Assembly: GCA_964610385.1 (NCBI GenBank)
Contig: CAZSXW010000003.1
Span: 201,928 to 265,927 of the forward strand
Length of the DNA stretch: 64,000 nt
Reading direction: 5' to 3'
DNA from: CAZBSE01 sp964610385
Lineage (GTDB): Bacteria > Actinomycetota > Humimicrobiia > Humimicrobiales > Humimicrobiaceae
The number at the start of each line of letters is the position of its first letter. The stretch's first letter is position 1. The notes under the pieces are model-generated. The model was not told where the DNA came from. It ran no database searches and saw nothing but the letters and a program-made list of their open reading frames with translations. The translations under genes were made by a program, and so were the position numbers. Shown here in pieces: positions 9,848 to 17,668 of the stretch.

Positions 9848-10084
9848 TACAATAAAAATATAATATTCAAATAAGTATTTATAAGTATTTTTAAAAAGTA
9901 TTTAATTATTTTTAAATTTGTTTTATAATATAACCTAAAATATAAAATTTAATCATTTTATTATAGAAATTTTTAATTAAATATGAGATAGTAATAAAAA
10001 TTAATTATTAAATATATTATTAGAAACTAATACAATTTTAATAATAGTGATTTTTAAAAGCTGATGTTACCTAAGGGGTGAAAG
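9848..10084 (+). other. Very AT-rich spacer with short direct repeats
   Basis: This 237-bp stretch is conspicuously richer in A and T than the flanking genes and has no credible reading frame. A 10-base unit (ATAAGTATTT) occurs twice in tandem at 9871-9890, and a third partial copy (AAGTATTT) follows at 9896-9903. It lies upstream of an orphan antitoxin gene, so the repeats could be an operator or could mark an old junction. No promoter hexamer pair stands out clearly. Confidence 0.5.
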
Positions 10085-10303
10085 ATGACTTACGAAGAAG
10101 ATGTAAAAAGAATCGATACAAATGAGCTAAGGGTCAACCTTACTAAGTATCTGACGGAGAATTTGGGAGATACCATATTTATAACAAGGTATAACAGATT
10201 AGTGGCAGAACTTAGAGTCTATACTGAAGAGACCAGGAGAAAAACAGAGCTCAGAATAGCTAAAAAGATGCTGGAAGCTGCTGAACGAAGCAAGAAGAAA
10301 TAG
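10085..10303 (+). CDS. Phd/YefM-like antitoxin, apparently orphaned
   Basis: This protein of 72 residues has the layout of a Phd/YefM antitoxin. The N-terminal DNA-binding and dimerisation part reads IDTNELRVNLTKYLTEN, then GDTIFITRYNRLVAELRVY, matching the family pattern of a short helix followed by a two-strand hairpin ending in a proline-poor 'VA.L' segment. A charged helical tail (residues 48-72) would normally wrap the toxin. AAGGGGTG lies just before the ATG. Antitoxins of this kind are usually followed within a few bases by a Doc, RelE or VapC toxin. Here the downstream DNA holds only what looks like a broken VapC. The family call is from pattern alone. Confidence 0.6.
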   Translation: MTYEEDVKRIDTNELRVNLTKYLTENLGDTIFITRYNRLVAELRVYTEETRRKTELRIAKKMLEAAERSKKK

Positions 10304-10351
10304 TATGCCGGCTGAAGTTATATATATTAAATCATATATGGTTCTTCAATA

Positions 10352-10600
10352 GATTCCTATGCCGTACTGCTTTATATTAGAAGCCAGATAATTGTAATTG
10401 ACTTGCTGAATAATTATGCTAATATATATAAAACCTAAGAAGTAAAGGTCGTAGTCAGAGATTTTAGTGAGATTTATGATTTTTAGCGAAAAAAAATATA
10501 GTTATATAAAGAAGCTTATTGGCGTATTTATCTGGCTTAAAGATAATTCCTGCTGGCAAAGCTGATGAAGCTTGGCTTGTGGGAATTTCTTGCCTATGTC
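10352..10600 (+). pseudogene. Probable decayed VapC (PIN-domain) toxin remnant
   Basis: Directly downstream of the Phd-like antitoxin, the frame starting at 10352 reads DSYAVLLYIRSQIIVIDLL before stopping at 10436. VapC toxins characteristically begin with a strand ending L-D-S-x-A-V-L-A-Y-L, where the Asp is the first catalytic acid, and continue into a helix ending in I-x-L-L. About 100 bases later, in another frame, IIPAGKADEAWLV loosely recalls the late S-x-A-D-A-W-x-V segment of the same fold. Stops and frame changes separate the pieces, so no intact toxin can be made. The match is short and was judged by eye; chance similarity is possible. Confidence 0.4.
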
Positions 10601-10650
10601 TAATTTTTTTCTACATATTTAATTTACTTTAATAAATAATCAAGAATTTT

Positions 10651-10725
10651 AAGAGTATTTCCATAAGAGCTAAGCAAAAGTGCTGAATCCTTAATGGAAA
10701 TACTTTTATTTATATATTAAGGATT
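10651..10725 (+). promoter_or_regulatory. Two overlapping hairpins in the trpE leader, possible attenuator
   Basis: Upstream of trpE, 10651-10664 (AAGAGTATTTCCAT) can pair with 10694-10707 (ATGGAAATACTTTT), a stem of about 13 pairs with one wobble pair. Separately, 10686-10694 (AATCCTTAA) can pair with 10717-10725 (TTAAGGATT), nine pairs. The second stem uses bases from the loop of the first and encloses its 3' arm, so the two are mutually exclusive unless they form a pseudoknot. The first stem runs into a U-rich tail, as in a weak terminator. This arrangement is what an attenuator would look like, but no T-box core or run of Trp codons is present. It could instead be a decayed repeat. Confidence 0.35.
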
Positions 10726-10793
10726 AAGGGAGAGATTGATTGATACCGATATATTGAAGATTTAATTTATCAAATATTAAAGAGCGGGATATT

Positions 10794-12284
10794 ATGTTCT
10801 ATCCGTCTAAAGATGAATATATAAAGATTGCAGAAAAATATAATTTAATACCGGTATATAAAGAATATATAGTAGATACGGAAACTCCAGCTTCGATGTT
10901 TGTCAAGACCGGGGGACTTGAGGAGTACGGGTTTTTACTGGAAAGCATAGAAGGTTCAAAAAATCTGGCCAGATATTCTTTTATTGGAGTGGGATGTGAA
11001 AATTTGATAAAGTTTGATAACAAAGTTTTTACTTTGACTGTCAAGAAGAATAAAGTATTTGAAGCAAGTACCAGTACCCCACTTTTGGAATTAGAGAAAA
11101 TCATGAAAGAAAACAATATATACAAAAATCCGGAACTCGATCATTTTGTAGGTGGTGCCGTGGGTTATCTTAGTTATGATCTGGTCAAATATTTTGATCG
11201 GATACCGGTCGGCGAAAATAAGATGTGCTTACCTGAGATCATGCTTTATCTTACCGACCTGGTAATAGTATTCGACCACCTTCTCAATCGTATGAAAATA
11301 ATCTCCACGGTTAAGATCGACCATAGGATTTCTGCCGGAAAGACTTATGATGTTTCAATAGAAAAGATTACAAAACTTGAAAAGAAAATCACAGGGATAA
11401 AAGGTGATTATTTAAAGAACAGCCTCGGTTCGGCGGATGTAAAAAAATATCCCGATGTCATTATTTCGGATTCTAATTTTAAAAAAGAGGATTTCCTGTC
11501 CGCGGTAAGACAGGCAAAAAAATATATTACTGAAGGAGAAACTTTTCAGGTAGTGCTTTCTCAGCGGTTTTATACCGATAAGTTTTCCGATCCCTTCAGT
11601 ATTTACCGGGGGCTCAGGACTATAAACCCATCACCCTATATGTATTATTTTAATTTTGGAAATATAAAAGTAATTGGAGCTTCTCCTGAGCCTCTGATCA
11701 AGATAAACGGCAGAAAAATACTGACATGCCCAATTGCCGGTACCAGAAGGAGAGGCATGACTTTGAAGGAAGATAAAGATCTAGTAGATGACCTGCTGCA
11801 TGATAAAAAAGAAAGAGCAGAACATAATATGCTGGTCGACCTTTCCAGAAACGATCTTGGCAGAGTATGCAGCTACGGCAGTGTAAAAGTAAAAGAATAT
11901 ATGAGTGTTGAGAAGTATTCTCATGTCATGCACCTGGTATCAAAAGTGGAAGGGAATTTAAGTAAGAATAAGACCATATATGACGCTTTTAAAAGTGTCT
12001 TTCCTGCGGGAACATTGTCCGGTGCTCCAAAAATAAGAGCAATGCAGATAATTAGTGAACTTGAACCCGACAACCGTGGACCATATGGGGGAGCAGTGGG
12101 ATATTTTGGTTATGACGGTAACCTTGACAGCTGTATAACTATAAGGACTGCCATTGTAAAAGACGGCACGGCTTATATCCAGGCAGGGGCCGGGATAGTA
12201 TATGACTCCATACCTGAAAATGAATTCGGTGAAACTGTGAATAAAGCAGCTGCTCTGTTTAAGGCTATCGGATTGTTTAAATAG
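10794..12284 (+). CDS. trpE: Anthranilate synthase component I
   Basis: TrpE converts chorismate to anthranilate, the first committed step of tryptophan synthesis. The N-terminal feedback site carries the LLES motif near residue 48 (GFLLESIEG), so inhibition by tryptophan is expected. The chorismate-binding half shows GASPEPLIK, CPIAGTRRRG, DKKERAEHNMLVDLSRNDLG, YSHVMHLVS, and FPAGTLSGAPK with GPYGGAVGYF near the C-terminus. The length of 496 residues is normal. The ATG is preceded by AGCGGG. TrpE opens a trpE-D-C-F-B-A operon. No TrpG glutaminase partner follows or is fused, so ammonia must come from free NH3 or from a TrpG/PabA subunit encoded elsewhere. Confidence 0.96.
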   Translation: MFYPSKDEYIKIAEKYNLIPVYKEYIVDTETPASMFVKTGGLEEYGFLLESIEGSKNLARYSFIGVGCENLIKFDNKVFTLTVKKNKVFEASTSTPLLELEKIMKENNIYKNPELDHFVGGAVGYLSYDLVKYFDRIPVGENKMCLPEIMLYLTDLVIVFDHLLNRMKIISTVKIDHRISAGKTYDVSIEKITKLEKKITGIKGDYLKNSLGSADVKKYPDVIISDSNFKKEDFLSAVRQAKKYITEGETFQVVLSQRFYTDKFSDPFSIYRGLRTINPSPYMYYFNFGNIKVIGASPEPLIKINGRKILTCPIAGTRRRGMTLKEDKDLVDDLLHDKKERAEHNMLVDLSRNDLGRVCSYGSVKVKEYMSVEKYSHVMHLVSKVEGNLSKNKTIYDAFKSVFPAGTLSGAPKIRAMQIISELEPDNRGPYGGAVGYFGYDGNLDSCITIRTAIVKDGTAYIQAGAGIVYDSIPENEFGETVNKAAALFKAIGLFK

Positions 12285-12338
12285 ATAGATTGTAAGTGAT
12301 TTATAAGGAATGATAAATCGAGTATGGAGGTCTATAAT

Positions 12339-13370
12339 ATGAAAAATTTTTTAGAAAAGGTTATAAATGGTGCAGGTCTAAGCCAGGATGAAGCATATAG
12401 TGCGATGCAGTTCATAATGGAGGGTAATGCAAACGACTGCCAGATCGCGGCTTTTCTGATTGCCTTGAAGATAAAAGGCGAAACTACGGATGAAGTGAGC
12501 GGGTTTTCCAAAGCTATGCTTGACAAGGCCTTAAAGGTGAAAAGTAAATATAAAAATATAGTGGATACCTGCGGGACCGGAGGTGACTGCCTGAATACAT
12601 TCAATATTTCAACCACTGCTGCATTTATAGCTGCGGGTGCGGGAGTACCAGTGGCAAAACACGGCAACCGGAGCGTGTCCAGCAGTAGTGGAAGTGCCGA
12701 TGTCCTGGAAGAGCTGGGAGTAAATATAAATCTTGAATGCAGCGAGGTCTCCAAATGCCTGGATGATATAGGTATTGGTTTTATTTTTGCTCCCAAAGCG
12801 CATACTGCTATGAAGTATGTGGCAAAAGCAAGGAAAGATATAGGTATGAGGACCGTTTTTAATATTTTAGGCCCCTTAACCAATCCGGCAATGGCAAACG
12901 GGCGTATTCTGGGTATATTCGATGGTGCTCTAGCAGATATCATGATAAACACCCTGAAAAACTTAGGAGTAGACAGGGCATTTGTGGTAAACGGTGAAGA
13001 AGGGCTCGATGAACTTTCGGTATCAGGTAGAAGTTCAGTGGCCGAGCTGAGGGATGGAAAGGTCAAAAAATATGTATTTGACCCGGAGGAACTGGGTTTT
13101 AGAAAATCAAACTTAGACGATCTTATTGGTGGAGATGCAAAGGTAAATGCAGGTATTTTGGTGGACATTCTTACCGGAAGTGAAAAGGGTGCTAAAAAGG
13201 ATTCTGCTGTCATCAATGCGGCAGCCGCTATAGTGGCCGGGAAAAAGGTAGACTCACTGGCAGAAGCGGTAGAGCTGGCGTGCAGCTCTATTGAGAGCGG
13301 GAAAGCATATGAGAAACTCAGAGAGCTGATAGAATTTACCAACAGGAGAAAAAATCAGGATAAGAGCTAA
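12339..13370 (+). CDS. trpD: Anthranilate phosphoribosyltransferase
   Basis: TrpD transfers the phosphoribosyl group of PRPP to anthranilate. The PRPP site is the glycine-rich DTCGTGGDCLNTFNISTTAA, followed by the anthranilate-binding KHGNRSVSSSSGSADVLE and by GPLTNPA, all in the usual order. The frame is open from an ATG at 12324, but GGAGG at 12326-12330 is placed for the ATG at 12339, giving MKNFLEKVI and 343 residues. No glutaminase domain precedes it, unlike the TrpGD fusions of enterobacteria. A 336-residue open frame on the opposite strand is only a shadow of this gene's codon bias. Confidence 0.96.
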   Translation: MKNFLEKVINGAGLSQDEAYSAMQFIMEGNANDCQIAAFLIALKIKGETTDEVSGFSKAMLDKALKVKSKYKNIVDTCGTGGDCLNTFNISTTAAFIAAGAGVPVAKHGNRSVSSSSGSADVLEELGVNINLECSEVSKCLDDIGIGFIFAPKAHTAMKYVAKARKDIGMRTVFNILGPLTNPAMANGRILGIFDGALADIMINTLKNLGVDRAFVVNGEEGLDELSVSGRSSVAELRDGKVKKYVFDPEELGFRKSNLDDLIGGDAKVNAGILVDILTGSEKGAKKDSAVINAAAAIVAGKKVDSLAEAVELACSSIESGKAYEKLRELIEFTNRRKNQDKS

Positions 13371-13418
13371 AAAAACGATGAAAATAGCTTAAATACGGGA
13401 TAATTTTTAGGAGTGATC

Positions 13419-14231
13419 TTGGAGTATTTAAAGGAGATTTTGATCTCAAAAAAAGAGGAAATAAAAAATATAGAAGAGGGCTTAAGACTGATAGGATCTA
13501 AATCGGGAAAAACCCGAAGGGATAAGAGAAGTTTTTTGAATAATATCAGCGGCGGAAAAGTAAATGTAATTGCCGAGTTCAAAAGAGCTTCCCCTTCAAG
13601 AGGGATCATAAACAGTCAGCTTGACCTAAGGGAAACAGTGCTTGCTTATGACAGTTTTAAAAGTTTTATCCGTGGTATTTCTGTGCTTACGGAGTCCTTG
13701 TATTTTAAAGGAGGCCCTGGAGATATAGGGGTGGTAAGGGAAAATTCTGATCTACCGGTTTTAAGAAAGGATTTTATCTTCAGCGATAAACAGATCTACC
13801 AGAGCGCTGCTCTTGGCGTTGATGGTATCCTACTGATAGCCACACTTTTAGGGAAGCGAAAACTAAATAAACTTTACCGTTCAGCGGTAGGTCTTGGATT
13901 AGAAGTACTTGTAGAGATACACAGACTGAAGGATTTAGATAAGGCACTGGAAACTGGAGCAAGATTTATAGGTATTAATAATCGTAATTTGAAGGATATG
14001 AGTGTTGATAGAAATATTATCTATAAATTTTTGGATTACAGGCAAAAAAAAGATATAAAAGATAAAATTTTTATCTGTGAGAGCGGAATCGAGGATATTG
14101 AGTATATTAAAGATCTGTTTTCAAGAGGTATAAACACTTTTCTGATCGGCGGTTATTTTATGGCCAGCAGAAATCTTAGGAATACTCTTAAGAATATGGA
14201 ACTCGGGCTGAGAGAGGAAAAATTAATATAA
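13419..14231 (+). CDS. trpC: Indole-3-glycerol phosphate synthase
   Basis: TrpC closes the indole ring, turning CdRP into indole-3-glycerol phosphate. The TIM-barrel signatures are present: VIAEFKRASPSRG (catalytic Lys on strand 1), LTESLYFKGG, VLRKDFIFSDKQIYQSA, VLVEIH, IGINNRNLKDM and ICESGI. The first start in frame is a GTG at 13413, but AGGAG at 13409-13413 overlaps it. That AGGAG is correctly spaced for the TTG at 13419, so I place the start there (MEYLKEIL). It is a free-standing enzyme, not fused to TrpF. Confidence 0.95.
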   Translation: MEYLKEILISKKEEIKNIEEGLRLIGSKSGKTRRDKRSFLNNISGGKVNVIAEFKRASPSRGIINSQLDLRETVLAYDSFKSFIRGISVLTESLYFKGGPGDIGVVRENSDLPVLRKDFIFSDKQIYQSAALGVDGILLIATLLGKRKLNKLYRSAVGLGLEVLVEIHRLKDLDKALETGARFIGINNRNLKDMSVDRNIIYKFLDYRQKKDIKDKIFICESGIEDIEYIKDLFSRGINTFLIGGYFMASRNLRNTLKNMELGLREEKLI

Positions 14232-14259
14232 ACTGTAAATATAAAAGACGGGATTGAAT

Positions 14260-14922
14260 ATGATCTGGATAAAAATATGCGGGATAACCAATCTGGGAGA
14301 TGCGGAAAAAATATCTGAATTAGATGTAAATGCGATGGGATTTATACTATCCACTGACAGCCCCAGAAGGATAGACAATTCCGGGGCAAAAAGAATAATT
14401 AAAGCAGTCAGAAATAAGAATGAAAAGATCTCACTGACCGGCGTGTTTGTAAATGAGAGAGTTGAAAAGGTGCTCAGGGATTCTGACGGCCTTGATCTTG
14501 ACATGGTCCAGCTTTCCGGAGATGAGGACAGGGAGTATTTGAAAAGTTTATACAGCAGAAGCGGTGATATAAAAATAATAAAGGCAATAAGGATTAAAAA
14601 CGGGTCTCGGTCCTGCCAGGCTGAACTGAATGAACAGATCCAAAGGATAAAAGAATATGCAGATTTTATCCTGCTGGACAGTTATAGCAAAAATGTTTAC
14701 GGTGGAACGGGCATATCTTTTGATTGGAATATGGCAAGAAATTGTGGCCAGACGGTTCCTATTATATTATCCGGCGGGCTTGATGCAGAAAACATTGAGG
14801 ATGCGGTAAAAACGGTGAAACCCTTCGGTGTTGATGTATCGTCTAAATTGGAGATCTATCCCGGTAAAAAGGATATATCCAGGGTCAGTGAATTTGTCAA
14901 GATTTTAAGATCAATGGAGTGA
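14260..14922 (+). CDS. trpF: Phosphoribosylanthranilate isomerase
   Basis: TrpF performs the Amadori rearrangement of phosphoribosylanthranilate to CdRP. It is a TIM barrel opening with IKICGITN (catalytic Cys on strand 1), with MGFILSTDSPRRI, VQLSGDEDREY, LLDSYSKNVYGGTGISFDW and ILSGGLDAENI and the phosphate-binding GVDVSSKLE at the end. The catalytic Asp lies in LLDS. The start is taken as the ATG at 14260, with CGGGA six bases upstream; a TTG at 14254 is too close to that site. It overlaps trpB by four bases if trpB uses its GTG. Confidence 0.95.
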   Translation: MIWIKICGITNLGDAEKISELDVNAMGFILSTDSPRRIDNSGAKRIIKAVRNKNEKISLTGVFVNERVEKVLRDSDGLDLDMVQLSGDEDREYLKSLYSRSGDIKIIKAIRIKNGSRSCQAELNEQIQRIKEYADFILLDSYSKNVYGGTGISFDWNMARNCGQTVPIILSGGLDAENIEDAVKTVKPFGVDVSSKLEIYPGKKDISRVSEFVKILRSME

Positions 14923-16157
14923 GCGGTCGAATGAAAAAAATTAAAAAAAGAGCAAGAAAACAAGGCGATACTTTTAATCCGAAATATCATGAGGACTACA
15001 GAAGTGGATATTTTGGAATTTTTGGCGGAAGATACGTTCCGGAAATATTGATAAATGCTCTGGATGAGCTGGAGAGGAACTACTTTAAATTTAAAAAAGA
15101 TAAGGATTTCCAAAGAGAGCTTTCCTTTTATTTAAAAAATTACGTAGGGAGGCCGACACCTCTTTATTATGCCGAAAGACTTTCAAAAAGGTTGGGGAGA
15201 GCGAAAATATATTTAAAGAGGGAGGATCTCTGCCACCTTGGCGCCCACAAGATCAACAATACTGTCGGCCAGGTCCTGCTTGCCAGGAAAATGGGAAAGA
15301 AGTTCATAATCGCCGAAACCGGTGCGGGACAGCACGGAGTTGCAACTGCTGCGGCAGCAGCACTTTTCGATATGAGATGTAAAGTATTTATGGGGAGTAT
15401 AGATATTAAAAGGCAGCGGTCCAATGTCTACCGGATGAGGCTTATGAATGCGGAAGTAATTGAAGTCACATCGGGCAGCAAGACATTGAAGGATGCCGTA
15501 AATGAAGCTCTCCGCTACTGGGTGTCAAGAGTGGATGATACTTATTATGTACTTGGCTCGGTTGTAGGCCCCCATCCCTATCCCACCATGGTCAGGGATT
15601 TTCAGGTGATCATAGGAAAAGAGACCAAAAAGCAGATAATGAATATAGAAGGAAGACTTCCGGACTATATCATAGCCTGTGTCGGCGGCGGCAGCAATTC
15701 CATCGGAATATTTTACCCATTTTTAAAGAATAGAGATGTGGTAAGGCTTATAGGAGTAGAAGCAGGAGGCAAAGGTATCAAGAGCAAGAAACATGGAGCG
15801 ACCTTATGCTGCGGTGACAAAGGCATCTTTCACGGGGCCTATAGTTATGTACTGCAGGATGATTACGGCCAGATAGAAGAAGCCTACTCCGTATCTGCAG
15901 GTCTTGATTATCCAGGAGTCGGTCCGGAACATGCTTATTTTAAGGAAAAAGGAATAGTGAGATATGAGCATATATCGGATAAGGATGCCCTGGATGCATT
16001 TAAATTATTATCAGAATGTGAAGGTATTATTCCGGCATATGAAAGTGCTCATGCACTGGCTTATGCTGCAAAACTTGCTCCTACCCTGGATAACCGTAAA
16101 ATAATAATCATCAATCTGTCGGGTAGGGGAGATAAGGATATTGATAACAGTAGATAA
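14919..16157 (+). CDS. trpB: Tryptophan synthase beta chain
   Basis: TrpB is the PLP enzyme that joins indole and serine. The PLP-lysine site reads HLGAHKINNTVGQ. The substrate loop is AETGAGQHGVATAAAAA, the phosphate cup CVGGGSNSIG, and the C-terminal signatures are GLDYPGVGPEHAYF and NLSGRGDKD. The order RQRSNVYRMRLMNAEVIEV then GSVVGPHPYPTMVRDFQ is that of the standard TrpB1 class that pairs with TrpA. Two starts are possible: a GTG at 14919, overlapping trpF by four bases, or an ATG at 14931. Neither has an ideal ribosome-binding site, and the conserved region is unaffected. Confidence 0.96.
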   Translation: MSGRMKKIKKRARKQGDTFNPKYHEDYRSGYFGIFGGRYVPEILINALDELERNYFKFKKDKDFQRELSFYLKNYVGRPTPLYYAERLSKRLGRAKIYLKREDLCHLGAHKINNTVGQVLLARKMGKKFIIAETGAGQHGVATAAAAALFDMRCKVFMGSIDIKRQRSNVYRMRLMNAEVIEVTSGSKTLKDAVNEALRYWVSRVDDTYYVLGSVVGPHPYPTMVRDFQVIIGKETKKQIMNIEGRLPDYIIACVGGGSNSIGIFYPFLKNRDVVRLIGVEAGGKGIKSKKHGATLCCGDKGIFHGAYSYVLQDDYGQIEEAYSVSAGLDYPGVGPEHAYFKEKGIVRYEHISDKDALDAFKLLSECEGIIPAYESAHALAYAAKLAPTLDNRKIIIINLSGRGDKDIDNSR

Positions 16158-16166
16158 GGATGATAA

Positions 16167-16985
16167 ATGGAAAAAACCGGATATAGATTTAAAGGTAGCC
16201 CTATAGAGAATGTCTTTGCAGGATTAAAGAAAAACAAAAGAAAAGCCCTTGTCCCCTTTTTGACCTGTGGATTTCCAAGTATCAGTGGCTTTTTTAGTCT
16301 TTATGAGACTCTGGAAGAAAATGGAGCTGATATAATCGAAGTGGGAATACCGTTTTCTGACCCGCTGGCCGATGGTCCCGTCATTCAGGCTACCTCCAAG
16401 ATTGCTCTGGAAAATGGAATAAATACCGATATTGTCCTGAGTTCAATACTCAAGATAAGGAAAAGAAGCAGTATACCCATAGCTGTTATGACTTATTTTA
16501 ATACCGTTTACCATTATGGATTTGACCGGTTTTTGAAAAAAGCTGAAGAAGCGGGTATAAACGGCCTTATAATCCCTGATTTGCCTCTTGAGGAATTCAG
16601 GAATTATAAAGATTATTTTGGCATGACCAATATAGATAATATTATGTTTGCTTCTCTGACTTCCACCTCAAAAAGATTATCAGCTATTGCTAGAGAGGGG
16701 AGGGGATTTATATACTGCGTTTCGGTAAAGGGAGTCACCGGTATAAGAGATGATGTAAATCCGGAGGTCAGGACTTTTTTAAAAAATCTGAGAAAAATAA
16801 CCAGCCTGCCGCTGGTACTGGGTTTTGGCCTTTCCAACAGGAAGCAGATAGCTCAGATAAGAGACTATTGCGATGGGATTATAATAGGAAGCAAAATCTT
16901 GTCTCTGATTCTTGAAGCAAATAACTTTAAGCAGGGTATTAAAAAAGTAGAGAGTTTCATATCTGGTGTTAGTGATATATTATAG
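16167..16985 (+). CDS. trpA: Tryptophan synthase alpha chain
   Basis: TrpA cleaves indole-3-glycerol phosphate and channels indole to TrpB. The catalytic acids are present: Glu in DIIEVGIPFSDPLADGPVIQ and Asp in IIPDLPLEE. The phosphate-binding end reads VLGFGLSNRKQ and IIIGSKI. AAGGA overlaps the trpB stop and lies six bases before the ATG, so translation is coupled. It is the last gene of the trp operon; the next gene, a MazE-like antitoxin, has its own probable operator. Confidence 0.96.
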   Translation: MEKTGYRFKGSPIENVFAGLKKNKRKALVPFLTCGFPSISGFFSLYETLEENGADIIEVGIPFSDPLADGPVIQATSKIALENGINTDIVLSSILKIRKRSSIPIAVMTYFNTVYHYGFDRFLKKAEEAGINGLIIPDLPLEEFRNYKDYFGMTNIDNIMFASLTSTSKRLSAIAREGRGFIYCVSVKGVTGIRDDVNPEVRTFLKNLRKITSLPLVLGFGLSNRKQIAQIRDYCDGIIIGSKILSLILEANNFKQGIKKVESFISGVSDIL

Positions 16986-17018
16986 ATATGATTGATATAT
17001 ATATTAATGTGGAATATA

Positions 17019-17038
17019 ATAGCTATAATAATAGCTAT
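17019..17038 (+). promoter_or_regulatory. Tandem ATAGCTAT palindromes, candidate antitoxin operator
   Basis: The 8-base palindrome ATAGCTAT occurs at 17019-17026 and again at 17031-17038, separated by AATA, so the two centres are 12 bases apart. The pair ends a few bases before the AGGAGGG ribosome-binding site of the antitoxin gene at 17053. Ribbon-helix-helix repressors commonly bind two adjacent half-turn-spaced palindromes, and antitoxins of this kind usually repress their own operon. The match of position, spacing and symmetry suggests an autoregulatory operator; binding itself is inference. Confidence 0.5.
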
Positions 17039-17052
17039 TTATAGGAGGGATA

Positions 17053-17286
17053 TTGAAAACAGTTCAGATGACCCTGGATGAGGATTTGATAAAGGAAATA
17101 GATAAAATAGTAAAGAAGCTGGGAATTACCCGGTCTGCTTTTGCCCGTAACGCTTTTAGAGAAGCTATTAGTAATATTATAGAAAAGAAATTGGAGTTTA
17201 AACACCAACAGGGTTATATTCGTGAACCAGCGAGGTCCGGAGAGTTCAAGGTATGGGAATCAGAACAGATATGGATTGAAGAATGA
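17053..17286 (+). CDS. MazE-like ribbon-helix-helix antitoxin
   Basis: This is a 77-residue antitoxin. Residues 1-45 are a ribbon-helix-helix DNA-binding domain: the strand KTVQMTLDEDLIKEIDK, then LGITRSAFARNAFREAI. The remaining 30 residues (KLEFKHQQGYIREPARSG onward) form the flexible, acidic tail that would occupy the toxin. The start is a TTG at 17053 behind AGGAGGG. It overlaps the toxin gene by four bases (ATGA), the classic coupled arrangement that makes antitoxin first. Autoregulation is likely through the palindromes just upstream. Confidence 0.85.
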   Translation: MKTVQMTLDEDLIKEIDKIVKKLGITRSAFARNAFREAISNIIEKKLEFKHQQGYIREPARSGEFKVWESEQIWIEE

Positions 17287-17615
17287 AAAGAGGAGAAGTC
17301 AGGTGGTATAAATTTGTTGAACCGGATAAAAAACGTCCTGTGGTCATTCTCACAAGAGATTCGATAATGAAGTTTTTAGGGGAAGTTACAGTAGCTCCCA
17401 TCACTTCTATAATCAGAAATATTCCTTCGGAGGTTCTTTTAAGTATGGATGATGGAATGCCTAAAAACTGTGCTGTTAATCTTGATCATATACAAACTGT
17501 TTCGAAGAGTAAAGTCGGATCTTTAATTACAACATTAAGTCAGGAAAAAATATCAGAATTAAGATCGGCACTTCTATTTGCATTGGGATTTAAAGCAGAT
17601 TATAAAAATTTTTAA
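17283..17615 (+). CDS. mazF: MazF/PemK-type endoribonuclease toxin
   Basis: This is a 110-residue MazF-family toxin, an mRNA interferase that cleaves single-stranded RNA at short motifs. The family features are MKRGEVRWYKF at the N-terminus, KRPVVILTRDS (the conserved Arg of the active site with the following Ser/Thr), VTVAPITSIIRNIPSEV (catalytic Thr region) and NCAVNLDHIQTVSKSKVG. It appears intact. The cleavage motif cannot be inferred. Together with the decayed Phd/VapC-like module at 10085-10600, it brackets the trp operon on the right. Confidence 0.9.
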   Translation: MKRGEVRWYKFVEPDKKRPVVILTRDSIMKFLGEVTVAPITSIIRNIPSEVLLSMDDGMPKNCAVNLDHIQTVSKSKVGSLITTLSQEKISELRSALLFALGFKADYKNF

Positions 17616-17668
17616 GTACTGGTGCTGACCAGGCTGGGGTCAAGTATATTTTTAAGGAAGGGTAAGAA

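Noticed and set aside
10476..10565. A 29-codon frame ahead of trpE with two Trp codons, resembling a trp leader peptide.
   Set aside because: The Trp codons are seven positions apart, the ribosome-binding site is poor, and the hairpins start 85 bases further on. It also overlaps the probable VapC remnant, so it is most likely chance.
10304..10793. A T-box riboswitch for the trp operon.
   Set aside because: The conserved T-box sequence that pairs with the tRNA acceptor end and its anti-terminator stem are not present.
12332..13342. A 336-residue open frame on the minus strand.
   Set aside because: It lies wholly inside trpD, which has every expected motif. The reverse frame is rich in Ser, Pro and Ala with no recognisable domain, as expected of a shadow.
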